Positions 26,513 through 34,851 of a stretch of 62,936 nucleotides of DNA are shown one piece after another. The notes below the pieces were generated by a model that searched no databases, was not told the DNA's origin, and saw only the letters and a program-made list of their open reading frames with translations. Origin of the DNA: an uncultured Lachnospiraceae bacterium (GTDB lineage: Bacteria > Bacillota > Clostridia > Lachnospirales > Lachnospiraceae); contig CAJTOK010000017.1 of NCBI GenBank assembly GCA_910577825.1, forward strand, positions 1 through 62,936. The letters run 5' to 3'. The translations under genes were made by a program, and so were the position numbers. The first letter of the stretch is position 1. Every line of letters begins with the position of its first letter.

Positions 26513-29044
26513 ATGAATAAAGCAAAGGGAAACAAAACAGGACATAAAAGGTTTATCCCGATAAAAGCAAAACTGCTTGTGGTTATACTGCCTGTAATGT
26601 TTTTTATAATTATAGTCCTTATAAGCCTGTCATATTATGTGTCAAAAAGGGTAGTACAGGACAATGCACAGAAGCTTTTAAAAACATCAGTAGAAAGCCA
26701 GGCATCTGAAATTGAAGGGTGGCTTGACAAAAATCTTGAATCTTTCTGTATGGCAAAACAGGCATTTGAATGGATAAACTTAAATGACAGGCAGATACAG
26801 TCTTTTCTTGATTCATATTATGGTTTTAACAGCAATTTCCCGGAAGGGATATATATATCCAGCACAGATGGAAGGATTTACAAGGGGCATGAGGGTACAA
26901 GGCGCAGTGGGAATACCGTTTTACGCAATCCAGACCAAAATGGCAATTATATAAAAGACGGGGATTTTAAAAATAATAAAGCATTAAGGGATAAAAACAG
27001 CTGGCAGTTTTATACAACACTTAACGGAGAAGGAAATGCCAGTATACAGAATGGGGAAGTTTATATTAATGTAGATAATGAAGGGACAGCGGATTATAGT
27101 ATACAGTTTGTACAGACGGCACTGCCAATGCAGGAAGGCGCAGGATATAAATTAAGTTTTGATGCTTATGCAGATGAAGAAAGGAACATAAAAACCGGGA
27201 TATCAGCACCAGACTATGATTACCAGCGTTATTTTGAAGATACAACAGTTGCCTTAACAAAGGAAAAACAGACATTTACATATGAATTTACTATGGAAGG
27301 CAGGGATGATGCAAACGGCCGCCTGGAATTTAACCTTGGTGCGGCAGGTTCAGAAGCAGGTGTACATATAAGCAATGTATCACTGGTAAAAACCAGTGCC
27401 GGGAAACCAGCAGCAAATTGGGAAGTTTCTGGTAACATAACACAGGCAGAATGGTTTAAAGAAGCCCTTTGCAGGGTAAATATGGGATTTACCAATGCTT
27501 ATACAGATGAAAACGGGAAGCAGGTTATAAGTGCATGTGGAATGTTAAAACAGGATGGTAAAGAAGTATATGTAATGTCGGCAGATTTATCACTGGATAA
27601 AATAAGTGTATATGTAAACAGTTTTGTTAAAATGGAAAATGCGGAATCATTCTTAGTAAATGCAGAAGACAATACTATACTTGCATCACGTGATACTTCC
27701 TTAATTTCAAAGCCGCTTGACAGTACAGGCAGCAGTTTTATGGAAGAGGCAGGCAGAAGAATTGCACAGAATAATTTTGGGCTGGCTGAAATAGATGGCA
27801 ATATGTCAGTTTTTGAAGAAATAGACGGGACAGAATGGGTACTTGTATCCTATGTGCCCGCAAAGACGGTTTACAGGGATTTGGACTTTATAAGGAACAT
27901 TATGGTTTTATTTGGGATTGTTTCAGTAATTGTACTTGTAATACTTGCTGAACGTATTATCCATATTGTAATAAAACCTGTAAAGAAGCTGACAGATATT
28001 ATTAAAACCATGACAGAAGGTGATTTTACTGTCAGAAGTGATACAAAAAGCAATGATGAAATAGGCATAATGGGGCGGTGTGTGGAAAAATTTATTATGG
28101 CAATGTCATCAATGATTGCTTCAATAAATGGTGTTTCAGATAAACTCCATAACCAGGCAGACAGCAGCAAAGACGTATCAGGACAGATGTTTAATGCTTC
28201 AAAAGAGCAGGACAGGTCAATGAAAGAACTTAATAATACGGTCGGGCAGCTTTCACTTTCTATAGGGGAGATTGCACAAAGCGCAACAACACTTGCAACA
28301 CTTGTAGAAGAAACTAAAGATGACGGTGACGGCGTAAACAGCAGGATGAAAGAAACAGTCCATGTTTCCCAGGCAGGCAGGGAGTCCATGCAGGATGTAA
28401 GCATGGCTATGGAGGAGATTAACAGTTCAGTGAAAAAACTCCAGTCTGCTATTGATGAAGTGGGCAGGGCATCAGAAGAAATTACAAATATTACAAAAGT
28501 TATAGGTGAAATTGCAGATGAAACGAACCTTCTGTCGCTGAATGCCTCTATTGAGGCGGCACGTGCAGGTGAGGCAGGAAAAGGCTTTGCAGTTGTAGCA
28601 CTGGAAATTGGCAAGCTTGCACAGACAAGCGTTGACTCAGTACAGCATATTGATAATCTTGTACTGGAGATAAAAACATCTGTTAAAGATGTTATAAGCC
28701 AGGCAGATGACAGTGTAAAAAGCATTAACAGCAGCAGCGTGCTTATAAGGGATGCAGTAGATACATTTGATGTTATTTTTGAAAATATCGAGATAACGGG
28801 AAACCTGGTACAAAACATGATACAGAAAGTAGAGAAAGTAGAAGACGTGGCAAGGAATGTTGCGGCAATTTCTGAAGAACAGGCGGCAAGCTCACAACAA
28901 ATACTTGCTTCTTCAGATATACTTGTAGAACAGGCAAACAGCCTTATGAAAAATAGTGAAACTGTGGCAAAAGAATCCGGGGAACTGACCAGTTCCGCAG
29001 AAGAACTTGCAGCACAGATGGGAAATTTCAAAATACAGGATTAA
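26513..29044 (+). CDS. Chemoreceptor with carbohydrate-binding module inserted in its Cache domain
   Basis: An 843-aa methyl-accepting chemotaxis protein. TM1 is residues 21-43. The ectodomain starts as a double Cache domain (NFPEGIYISSTDGRIYKGHEG, 108-128). It is then interrupted at about 145-293 by a CBM4/9-like beta-sandwich (YIKDGDF, SIQFVQTALPM, YKLSFDAYADEERNIKTGI, YEFTMEGRDDANGRLEFNLG, VHISNVSLV). Cache resumes with AEWFKEALCRVNMGFTNAY, KQVISACGMLKQDGK and VMSADLSLDKISVY, and a membrane-proximal lobe follows. TM2 is near 463-483, then HAMP, and the signalling tip is ETNLLSLNASIEAARAGEAGKG. It likely senses glycan or oligosaccharide directly. AGGAGGT lies 8 nt before ATG 26513. Confidence 0.9.
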   Translation: MNKAKGNKTGHKRFIPIKAKLLVVILPVMFFIIIVLISLSYYVSKRVVQDNAQKLLKTSVESQASEIEGWLDKNLESFCMAKQAFEWINLNDRQIQSFLDSYYGFNSNFPEGIYISSTDGRIYKGHEGTRRSGNTVLRNPDQNGNYIKDGDFKNNKALRDKNSWQFYTTLNGEGNASIQNGEVYINVDNEGTADYSIQFVQTALPMQEGAGYKLSFDAYADEERNIKTGISAPDYDYQRYFEDTTVALTKEKQTFTYEFTMEGRDDANGRLEFNLGAAGSEAGVHISNVSLVKTSAGKPAANWEVSGNITQAEWFKEALCRVNMGFTNAYTDENGKQVISACGMLKQDGKEVYVMSADLSLDKISVYVNSFVKMENAESFLVNAEDNTILASRDTSLISKPLDSTGSSFMEEAGRRIAQNNFGLAEIDGNMSVFEEIDGTEWVLVSYVPAKTVYRDLDFIRNIMVLFGIVSVIVLVILAERIIHIVIKPVKKLTDIIKTMTEGDFTVRSDTKSNDEIGIMGRCVEKFIMAMSSMIASINGVSDKLHNQADSSKDVSGQMFNASKEQDRSMKELNNTVGQLSLSIGEIAQSATTLATLVEETKDDGDGVNSRMKETVHVSQAGRESMQDVSMAMEEINSSVKKLQSAIDEVGRASEEITNITKVIGEIADETNLLSLNASIEAARAGEAGKGFAVVALEIGKLAQTSVDSVQHIDNLVLEIKTSVKDVISQADDSVKSINSSSVLIRDAVDTFDVIFENIEITGNLVQNMIQKVEKVEDVARNVAAISEEQAASSQQILASSDILVEQANSLMKNSETVAKESGELTSSAEELAAQMGNFKIQD

Positions 29045-29065
29045 ATATAAGGAGGGACAAATAAA

Positions 29066-31771
29066 GTGGATACAATACATTTTTTAGACAGGGACGGGAC
29101 TTTTTCAATAGAACAGCCAGAGAACTACAGCGGTTTATATTTTCCAGCAGCAAATGAAAATGGAATTAAAAGTTCTTTATCCCCAGACCTGGGAGGGGAT
29201 ATTAAAATAAACCAGAATGCTTTTCTGCTTGAACCAGCCAGTATAGAAAACCTGCATAATAACCGTTCAACCAGAAACTTCTGGTGCATTACAGGCCAGC
29301 TTGGTGCATGGTCTGCAACAGGAGCATCTGCTGAAGAGGAATGCCAGAAATTTACAGAACTGCAGGATAAAAGCTGCCTGCAAGCAGGGTTTATGTGGCA
29401 GACTGTTACAAGGAAGTCTTTAAAATACCAGATAGAAGCCAAAGTGACATCTTTTGTACCACTTAAACATAATGTAGAAATTATGTATGTGGAACTTAGA
29501 AATACCAGCATGATGGCAAAGCAGGTTACACCTGTAGCTGCAATACCTGTTTTTGGCAGAAGTGCAGATAATATAAGGGACCACAGGCATGTTACATCAC
29601 TTTTGCACAGAATTAAAACTACAGATTATGGTGTACATATAAAACCATCATTATCTTTTGATGAAAGAGGACACCAAAAAAACAACCTTGTATATTTTGT
29701 ATGCGGCATTACCGGGAAAGGGGAAAAACCAGAAAGCTTTTACCCTGTTACAGCAGATTATATAGGTGAGGGAGGTACATTTACACATCCATATAAAATT
29801 TTAAAAAATGAAAAAGGTGTGCCTTCTGGAACTTATATTGAAGGAAAAGAAGCAATGGGCGGTATACGTTTTCCTGTAACCACATTAAAAGAAGACGGAT
29901 TTGCGGCATATACAGTTATTATGGGTATTACAGGCAATGAAGAAGATATAGAAGATATTATTAAGGAATACCAGACTACAGAAGCAGTAAAAAAAGCACT
30001 GGAAGAAGTAAAAGATTACTGGCAGGAAAAAGTAAATGTAAGATACTATACAGGAAATAACAGATTTGACAATTTTATGCGCTGGGTAAACTTCCAGCCA
30101 ATATTAAGGCGTATTTACGGATGTTCATTCCTGCCACACCATGATTATGGAAGAGGCGGGAGAGGCTGGCGTGATTTATGGCAGGACTGCCTTTCACTTT
30201 TAATTATGGACCCGGGCGGTGTGCGCCAGATGATACTTGACAACTATGGCGGCGTAAGGATTGACGGGACAAATGCTACAATAATAGGAGCCGGGCAGGG
30301 TGAATTTATAGCAGACAGGAACGGGATTGCACGTGTCTGGATGGACCATGGTGTATGGCCATTTATAACAACAAATTTATATATCGGGCAGACAGGTGAC
30401 ACAGATATATTAAAAGAAAAGGCCTGTTACTTTAAAGACAGCCAGGCAGAACGTGGAAGAAACCTTGATTCATTATGGGATACAGGTTATGGGCTAAAGC
30501 AGAAATGTGAAGATGGAAGCATATATGAAGGCAGCATATTAGAACACCTGCTTTTACAGCACCTGTGTGCATTTTATGAAACAGGGGCACACAACCATAT
30601 AATGTTACGTGGCGCAGACTGGAACGATGCAATGGATATGGCGGAAGAGAACGGGGAAAGCGTAGCATTTACATGTGCATATGCAGGCAATTTATCACAG
30701 ATGGCAGGACTTCTGGAATTATTACACAGAAAGTATGGCTGGGAACAGATAGAAATATTAGAAGAAATGGATATTTTATTAAAGGACGGTACAGGGCTTT
30801 ATGAAGATACATCTGCAAAACAGGAACTTTTAAAAGAGTATGTAAAAAAATGCAGGCATAATATAAGCGGAAGAAAGATACAGGTCAAATTACAAGACCT
30901 TGCCACAAACTTAAGAAACAAAGCAGACTGGTTAAAAGGACATATACGCAGTACAGAATGGATTAACGGCTGTGAAGGAGAAGGCTGGTTTAACGGCTAT
31001 TATGATAATGACAAACAGCCATTAGAAGGATACCAGGACAATGAAGCCAGAATGGTGCTTACAAGCCAGGTATTTGCAATTATGGGAGGTACGGCAGAAA
31101 ACTGGCAGGCAGAGGAAATATGCAAAAGCGCCAGCCATTATTTATACAACAAAGAAACTGGCGGATACCGTTTAAACACGGATTTTAAAGAAGAAAAATT
31201 TAATATGGGGAGAATGTTTGGCTTTGCATATGGAGAAAAAGAAAACGGGGCAGTTTTTTCACATATGGCAGTAATGTTTGCAGAGGCACTTTACCAGAGA
31301 GGGTTTGTAAAAGAAGGATACAAAGCGTTACAGGCACTTGCAGACACCTCATTAAATTTTGAAGTTAGCAAAATTTATCCTGGTATTCCAGAGTATTTTA
31401 ACGGGGAAGGACGGGGGCTCTATAATTATTTAACAGGTGCAGCAAGCTGGTATATGCTGGCAATGGTTACAGAAGTCTTTGGTGTACACGGGGAAGCCGG
31501 GGACATGGTAATTTGCCCTAAACTGGTAAAAGAACAGTTTGATGCAGAAGGAAAAGCAGGAATATGCCTTTATTTTGCAGGTAAAAAATTTAATATTACT
31601 TATAAAAACCCACAGAAATTAACTTATGGGGATTATATTATAAAAAAAGCAGCCTGTGACAAAATACAGGAATTAAAATGTGACGGCACATCAGTATTTA
31701 TCAGCAGGGAAAAAATAATATCCGCGCCATACACAGAATTTAATATTGAAACAGAACTTAGTGCAAAATAG
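29066..31771 (+). CDS. GH94 phosphorylase, long form (laminaribiose-phosphorylase-like length)
   Basis: A 901-aa GH94 family protein. The N-terminal beta-sandwich is followed by a helical linker, then an (alpha/alpha)6 barrel with GGRGWRDLWQDCLSLL, RIDGTNATIIGAGQGEF and the acid block GADWNDAMDM (Asp518-Asp521). It lacks the NAGGYSF block of the other GH94 here, so the two are distant. Length of about 900 is typical of laminaribiose or beta-1,3-oligoglucan phosphorylases, but the specificity is not proved. GTG 29066 is 10 nt after GGAGGG. It lies 22 nt behind the chemoreceptor and ends at a shared terminator. No signal peptide, so it acts on imported sugar. Confidence 0.88.
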   Translation: MDTIHFLDRDGTFSIEQPENYSGLYFPAANENGIKSSLSPDLGGDIKINQNAFLLEPASIENLHNNRSTRNFWCITGQLGAWSATGASAEEECQKFTELQDKSCLQAGFMWQTVTRKSLKYQIEAKVTSFVPLKHNVEIMYVELRNTSMMAKQVTPVAAIPVFGRSADNIRDHRHVTSLLHRIKTTDYGVHIKPSLSFDERGHQKNNLVYFVCGITGKGEKPESFYPVTADYIGEGGTFTHPYKILKNEKGVPSGTYIEGKEAMGGIRFPVTTLKEDGFAAYTVIMGITGNEEDIEDIIKEYQTTEAVKKALEEVKDYWQEKVNVRYYTGNNRFDNFMRWVNFQPILRRIYGCSFLPHHDYGRGGRGWRDLWQDCLSLLIMDPGGVRQMILDNYGGVRIDGTNATIIGAGQGEFIADRNGIARVWMDHGVWPFITTNLYIGQTGDTDILKEKACYFKDSQAERGRNLDSLWDTGYGLKQKCEDGSIYEGSILEHLLLQHLCAFYETGAHNHIMLRGADWNDAMDMAEENGESVAFTCAYAGNLSQMAGLLELLHRKYGWEQIEILEEMDILLKDGTGLYEDTSAKQELLKEYVKKCRHNISGRKIQVKLQDLATNLRNKADWLKGHIRSTEWINGCEGEGWFNGYYDNDKQPLEGYQDNEARMVLTSQVFAIMGGTAENWQAEEICKSASHYLYNKETGGYRLNTDFKEEKFNMGRMFGFAYGEKENGAVFSHMAVMFAEALYQRGFVKEGYKALQALADTSLNFEVSKIYPGIPEYFNGEGRGLYNYLTGAASWYMLAMVTEVFGVHGEAGDMVICPKLVKEQFDAEGKAGICLYFAGKKFNITYKNPQKLTYGDYIIKKAACDKIQELKCDGTSVFISREKIISAPYTEFNIETELSAK

Positions 31772-31778
31772 TAAAACA

Positions 31779-31809
31779 CTGCAGCCTGGGCAGAACCGCC
31801 AGGCTGCAG
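31779..31809. terminator. Bidirectional hairpin between convergent genes
   Basis: CTGCAGCCTGG and CCAGGCTGCAG form a perfect 11-bp stem with a 9-nt loop. A TTTTAC tract follows on the reverse strand, serving the AraC gene. The forward side has no T-run. Confidence 0.75.
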
Positions 31810-31821
31810 GCAATACAAACA

Positions 31822-32562
31822 TCACCACGAAGAATGGTAATACTGGTTGCGGTATTTATTAGGGGTTAAACCAACTGTTTTTTTAAAAGTCTGTATAAAA
31901 TGGCTCTGCGAAGAAAAAGCCAGGTAATTAGCGATATCGACAAGGCTGTAATCAGAATATTTAAGCAGGTTTTCTGATTTTTCAATTTTTTTTTCTAAAA
32001 TATATCCACTAATAGAAATTCCAAGTTCCTTTTTAAAAAGCCTTGAAAGATAACTCGGTGACAGTCCTGTATATTCAGAAAGGATTTGTACAGTAATCCT
32101 TTTATTTAAATGGCTGTAAATAAAATCCATACATATAACAACAGGTTTTGATATTGCAGAACTTTTTTTCAAAAGAGCCATTTTACCAGTAAAATCAAGA
32201 GCCATGCTATGGTGCAGCTGTGAAATGGCATTTACAGATGTACATGAATCCATTTTTAAAATATAAAAATCACTCAGGCGGTAAGCCTGCTCCAGTTCCA
32301 TGCCTGCTGTTACACACTGCCTTGTAATCATTGCAACTGTAATAACAAAATGGTATTTAAGATTAGTTAAGTGGTTTGTAGAAAGAATCCCCATGCCTTC
32401 AGGGCTGGTAAAAGTATCTTGCTGGCAGTTCTTTTGCACAAATTCCATATCCCCTGAACTGACAGCATGGTAAAAGGAATATTCCTCCTCAAACGGGCGG
32501 TGTGTTATAGCTTCTTCACTTCTTTGCAATTCCTGTTCATACCACTCTTTACGCAAATTCAT
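31822..32562 (-). CDS. AraC-family transcriptional regulator
   Basis: A 246-aa regulator. The last 100 residues hold the two helix-turn-helix motifs (ITVQILSEYTGLSPSYLSRLFK and DIANYLAFSSQSHFIQTFKKTVG, with GLTPNKYR at the end). The N-terminal part lacks the cupin of AraC itself and carries a helical region of unknown ligand. Convergent to the GH94 gene. A copy of the 18-nt motif AGCATGATTTTGATATTT lies about 120 nt upstream, and the other copy lies before the importer, suggesting autoregulation and control of the beta-glucoside locus. Confidence 0.9.
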   Translation of the reverse strand: MNLRKEWYEQELQRSEEAITHRPFEEEYSFYHAVSSGDMEFVQKNCQQDTFTSPEGMGILSTNHLTNLKYHFVITVAMITRQCVTAGMELEQAYRLSDFYILKMDSCTSVNAISQLHHSMALDFTGKMALLKKSSAISKPVVICMDFIYSHLNKRITVQILSEYTGLSPSYLSRLFKKELGISISGYILEKKIEKSENLLKYSDYSLVDIANYLAFSSQSHFIQTFKKTVGLTPNKYRNQYYHSSW

Positions 32563-32679
32563 AAATAAAATCCTTTCATCTGGCAGGGGGAAGCCTTTTA
32601 AATTCTTGCAAAAAACATTCTCCCATGCTATAGTCTATACATATAGGAAACACACTTTTGTATAATTAATAATTATTAT

Positions 32680-32697
32680 AGCATGATTTTGATATTT
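32680..32697 (+). promoter_or_regulatory. Candidate AraC-regulator site, copy 2
   Basis: AGCATGATTTTGATATTT here is identical to 19476-19493. It sits in the intergenic region upstream of the reverse-strand AraC gene. Confidence 0.5.
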
Positions 32698-32829
32698 TTG
32701 TACAGGAGTTTATATTTTTACGGGATATAATTTATAAACAATTTTATCATTAAAATTATTTTTAACAGATGTAATAATAAGCTGGTTATGGACCACCAGA
32801 ACAGCACAGAAGGGGACGGTATATAGAAA

Positions 32830-33117
32830 TTGGAAGGGAATATATATTGGATTGTCCTGGTTTATTTATTAATTATGAATATAACCGGATTATCCGTTAT
32901 GGGAATAGATAAATTAAAGGCAAAACGCCACACATGGAGGATTCCAGAAAAAACATTGTTTTTAGTAAGTATATTTGGCGGAAGTGCCGGCACATGGGCG
33001 GGGATGTATCTGTTCAGGCACAAGACAAAACATTGGTACTTTGTGGCTGGGATGCCCGCAATACTTGTAGTACATATTGTAATTTATGTTTCATTAAATT
33101 CCATTTTTGCCAGATAA
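32830..33117 (+). CDS. DUF1294 family small membrane protein
   Basis: A 95-aa protein with an N-terminal membrane helix, MGIDKLKAKRHTWRIPEKTLF, FGGSAGTWAGMYLFRHKTKHW and a C-terminal helix. This is the DUF1294 arrangement (DK-K, WRIPE, GG, LFRHKT). The start is TTG 32830. AAGGGGA lies about 14 nt upstream, so the RBS is weak, and no better start is visible. Function of the family is unknown. Confidence 0.85.
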   Translation: MEGNIYWIVLVYLLIMNITGLSVMGIDKLKAKRHTWRIPEKTLFLVSIFGGSAGTWAGMYLFRHKTKHWYFVAGMPAILVVHIVIYVSLNSIFAR

Positions 33118-33180
33118 AGAAGAAAATTGGCACAAAAAATTTCTTGCTTCCTGCTGCCATGTATGATATATTTAAATATA

Positions 33181-33215
33181 TAAAAAAGAGCAACCGCCCA
33201 CAAAGTGGCTGGCCT
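33181..33215 (-). terminator. Candidate terminator of the small toxin transcript
   Basis: On the reverse strand CCAGCCAC-TTT-GTGGGCGG forms an imperfect stem, followed by TTGCTCTTTTTTA. It lies about 60 nt past the toxin stop and faces the DUF1294 gene. Confidence 0.45.
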
Positions 33216-33271
33216 CCGCATTGTAAACTATAAGCCTGCCTGCATCCGCCAAGATTACAAGGCAGGTTTAT

Positions 33272-33367
33272 TTATTTGCGCTTATTGTTCCTATCTATGT
33301 AGGTAAGCAATGCAATAAGAAAGTTACCGCCTAAAAATAACAGGCTTAAAACCTGGTAAGTATCCAT
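33272..33367 (-). CDS. Holin-like small membrane toxin, 31 aa (type I toxin candidate)
   Basis: A 31-codon ORF read on the reverse strand. It starts MDTYQVLSLLFLGGNF, has one hydrophobic helix through residue 21, then YIDRNNKRK. The pattern M-x-T/V-Y-x-x-L-x-L-L/M with a short basic tail is that of the putative holin-like toxins (BsrG/TxpA relatives) of Firmicutes. The ribosome site GGGAGGTGG is strong and 5-6 nt from ATG, but a complementary CCTCCCA lies 14 nt upstream and can hide it. Such genes are usually controlled by an overlapping antisense RNA. I did not find a firm promoter for one here. Confidence 0.6.
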   Translation of the reverse strand: MDTYQVLSLLFLGGNFLIALLTYIDRNNKRK

Positions 33368-33375
33368 ATGCACCA

Positions 33376-33403
33376 CCTCCCATTCTTATGTAAAGTTGGG
33401 AGG
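33376..33403 (-). promoter_or_regulatory. Hairpin that could hide the toxin ribosome-binding site
   Basis: On the reverse strand CCTCCCA (33403-33397) pairs perfectly with TGGGAGG (33382-33376) across a 14-nt loop. The second arm is the Shine-Dalgarno sequence of the 31-aa toxin gene, as seen in type I toxin mRNAs. Confidence 0.55.
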
Positions 33404-34851
33404 TTTTCCACCTTGTAACACGGTTACCCTTGATGAAAATATAACATATTTTCTGTGATGGGGCAATATCTTTTGTTCTTCAGTATAAATACAGGCTTTA
33501 TAAATAAAACTGCTGCCAGTATTATTTTTTTGATAATTATAATATTAATCATATGTAGATATTTTGAAATTATTATAATATTTTATATCATGTGTAAATG
33601 ATTCTATTCTGTACTTTAAATATTTAAAAAATCCCTGGTTCTTGATTACCAGACAGTTATGTTTTGTAATAATATTATCTATTATTTTTTTCAAATCCTG
33701 TATAGTAAACTTTTTTATATAATTATCTGTAAATTCACGTGTTATGAGAAGTCCAATAATATTTTCTTCTGGCATAATAAATATTTTTAAAGTATTATCC
33801 CGGTTTTAAATGTTTATGCCTTAGCGGCAAACATTTGTTTTAAAATCTGGCATATTATTATTTGTAACACCGGAAATAAGCAATTTTCAAATTACATAAT
33901 ATATTTCGCAAAAAAATTTCAAAAAAGTGCTAAACTTTTTTTTAATTAAGACGAAATACTTTACAAGAGTTATATGTAGTATAGATGAATTTTAAAATGC
34001 AGGTTTAATCCCTGGAAATACCAATGAGGCAGTCCAGTAACATCATGGCTTGCCTGGCAGGGACAGCCCGTTTTTATATGGTATTTGTAATTATAACAGG
34101 AATATTTGCATACAGTTATATACAAGGTGCCGTACCACCTTGTAAGGCTGGAAAGAATATAATGCCTGTTATGGTACTGTATACCAGAAAGAAATGGCAG
34201 GCTTTGCTGGCATGGCATGGACAGATATTAGAAACCAATGCTTGTAACAATAATTAATTAGCAAATTTAGTAAAAATGAGGCAGCTATTAAGGGAATGTA
34301 GAGTATGTATTCTTTAAGCTGAGGTGGACATAATCTGTGTTACCAGTTTATATACACTATAAGAGGCATAATATTTATTGTGTAAATAAATTGCAATATG
34401 GCATATAGGGCAGTAAGTTCTGTTCCAGAATGAGAAAAAGGGTACAGAGGAAGATTTTGTACCACTGGCTGCATTTAATTACGGGGCTTATAGTGTATAG
34501 GGGCTTTGCCTGGTATTATTCTATATGGATTAAACATATTTGCTTTTGACGTGGCAAATATATTGCAACAGTAATACATATATTACCAGACTGGCGGGTC
34601 TGGGGCAGAAGAATGGCAAGGTGTGGCAGCGTTGTTACATTCTTTATATTGTGTTGTTTTATTTGCAGGTGCATTTTAACTTTATTTAACTGTTTTCCGT
34701 ATAGCTCTTTTGGTTGGATGGAACATATTATTTCTATGTATATAATATATTATAGAAGTATTATTATCCAGGCCAGATAAGGATGGATGGCGTTGGATGA
34801 ATTAACACAAGGATGTAAAAAATGTAAGGTAATTACAAGGAGGTATTCATT
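33404..34851. other. Long region with no convincing gene
   Basis: About 1.4 kb of AT-rich sequence. A 76-codon reverse frame at 33545-33775 starts with ATG but has no RBS and no recognisable family. AAAAAAGT and ACTTTTTT around 33921-33943 form a terminator-like hairpin. TACAAGGTG-CCGTAC-CACCTTGTA at 34121-34144 is a perfect 9-bp hairpin. A forward frame at 34024-34257 looks non-coding. The last 150 nt probably hold the promoter and leader of the secreted-protein gene (TATAAT at 34741). Confidence 0.6.

Noticed and set aside
27871..29031. 386-codon reverse-strand open frame opposite the chemoreceptor
   Set aside because: It is Ser/Ile-rich low-complexity text, the antisense of the MCP coiled coil, with no RBS. 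It is a shadow frame.
33545..33775. 76-codon reverse frame
   Set aside because: Lys/Ile/Asn-rich as expected for AT-rich DNA, no RBS. Mentioned only in the intergenic entry.
34024..34257. 77-codon forward frame with two similar segments (CLAGTARF / LLAWHGQI)
   Set aside because: No RBS, no family, and it covers a hairpin. It reads like decayed or non-coding DNA.
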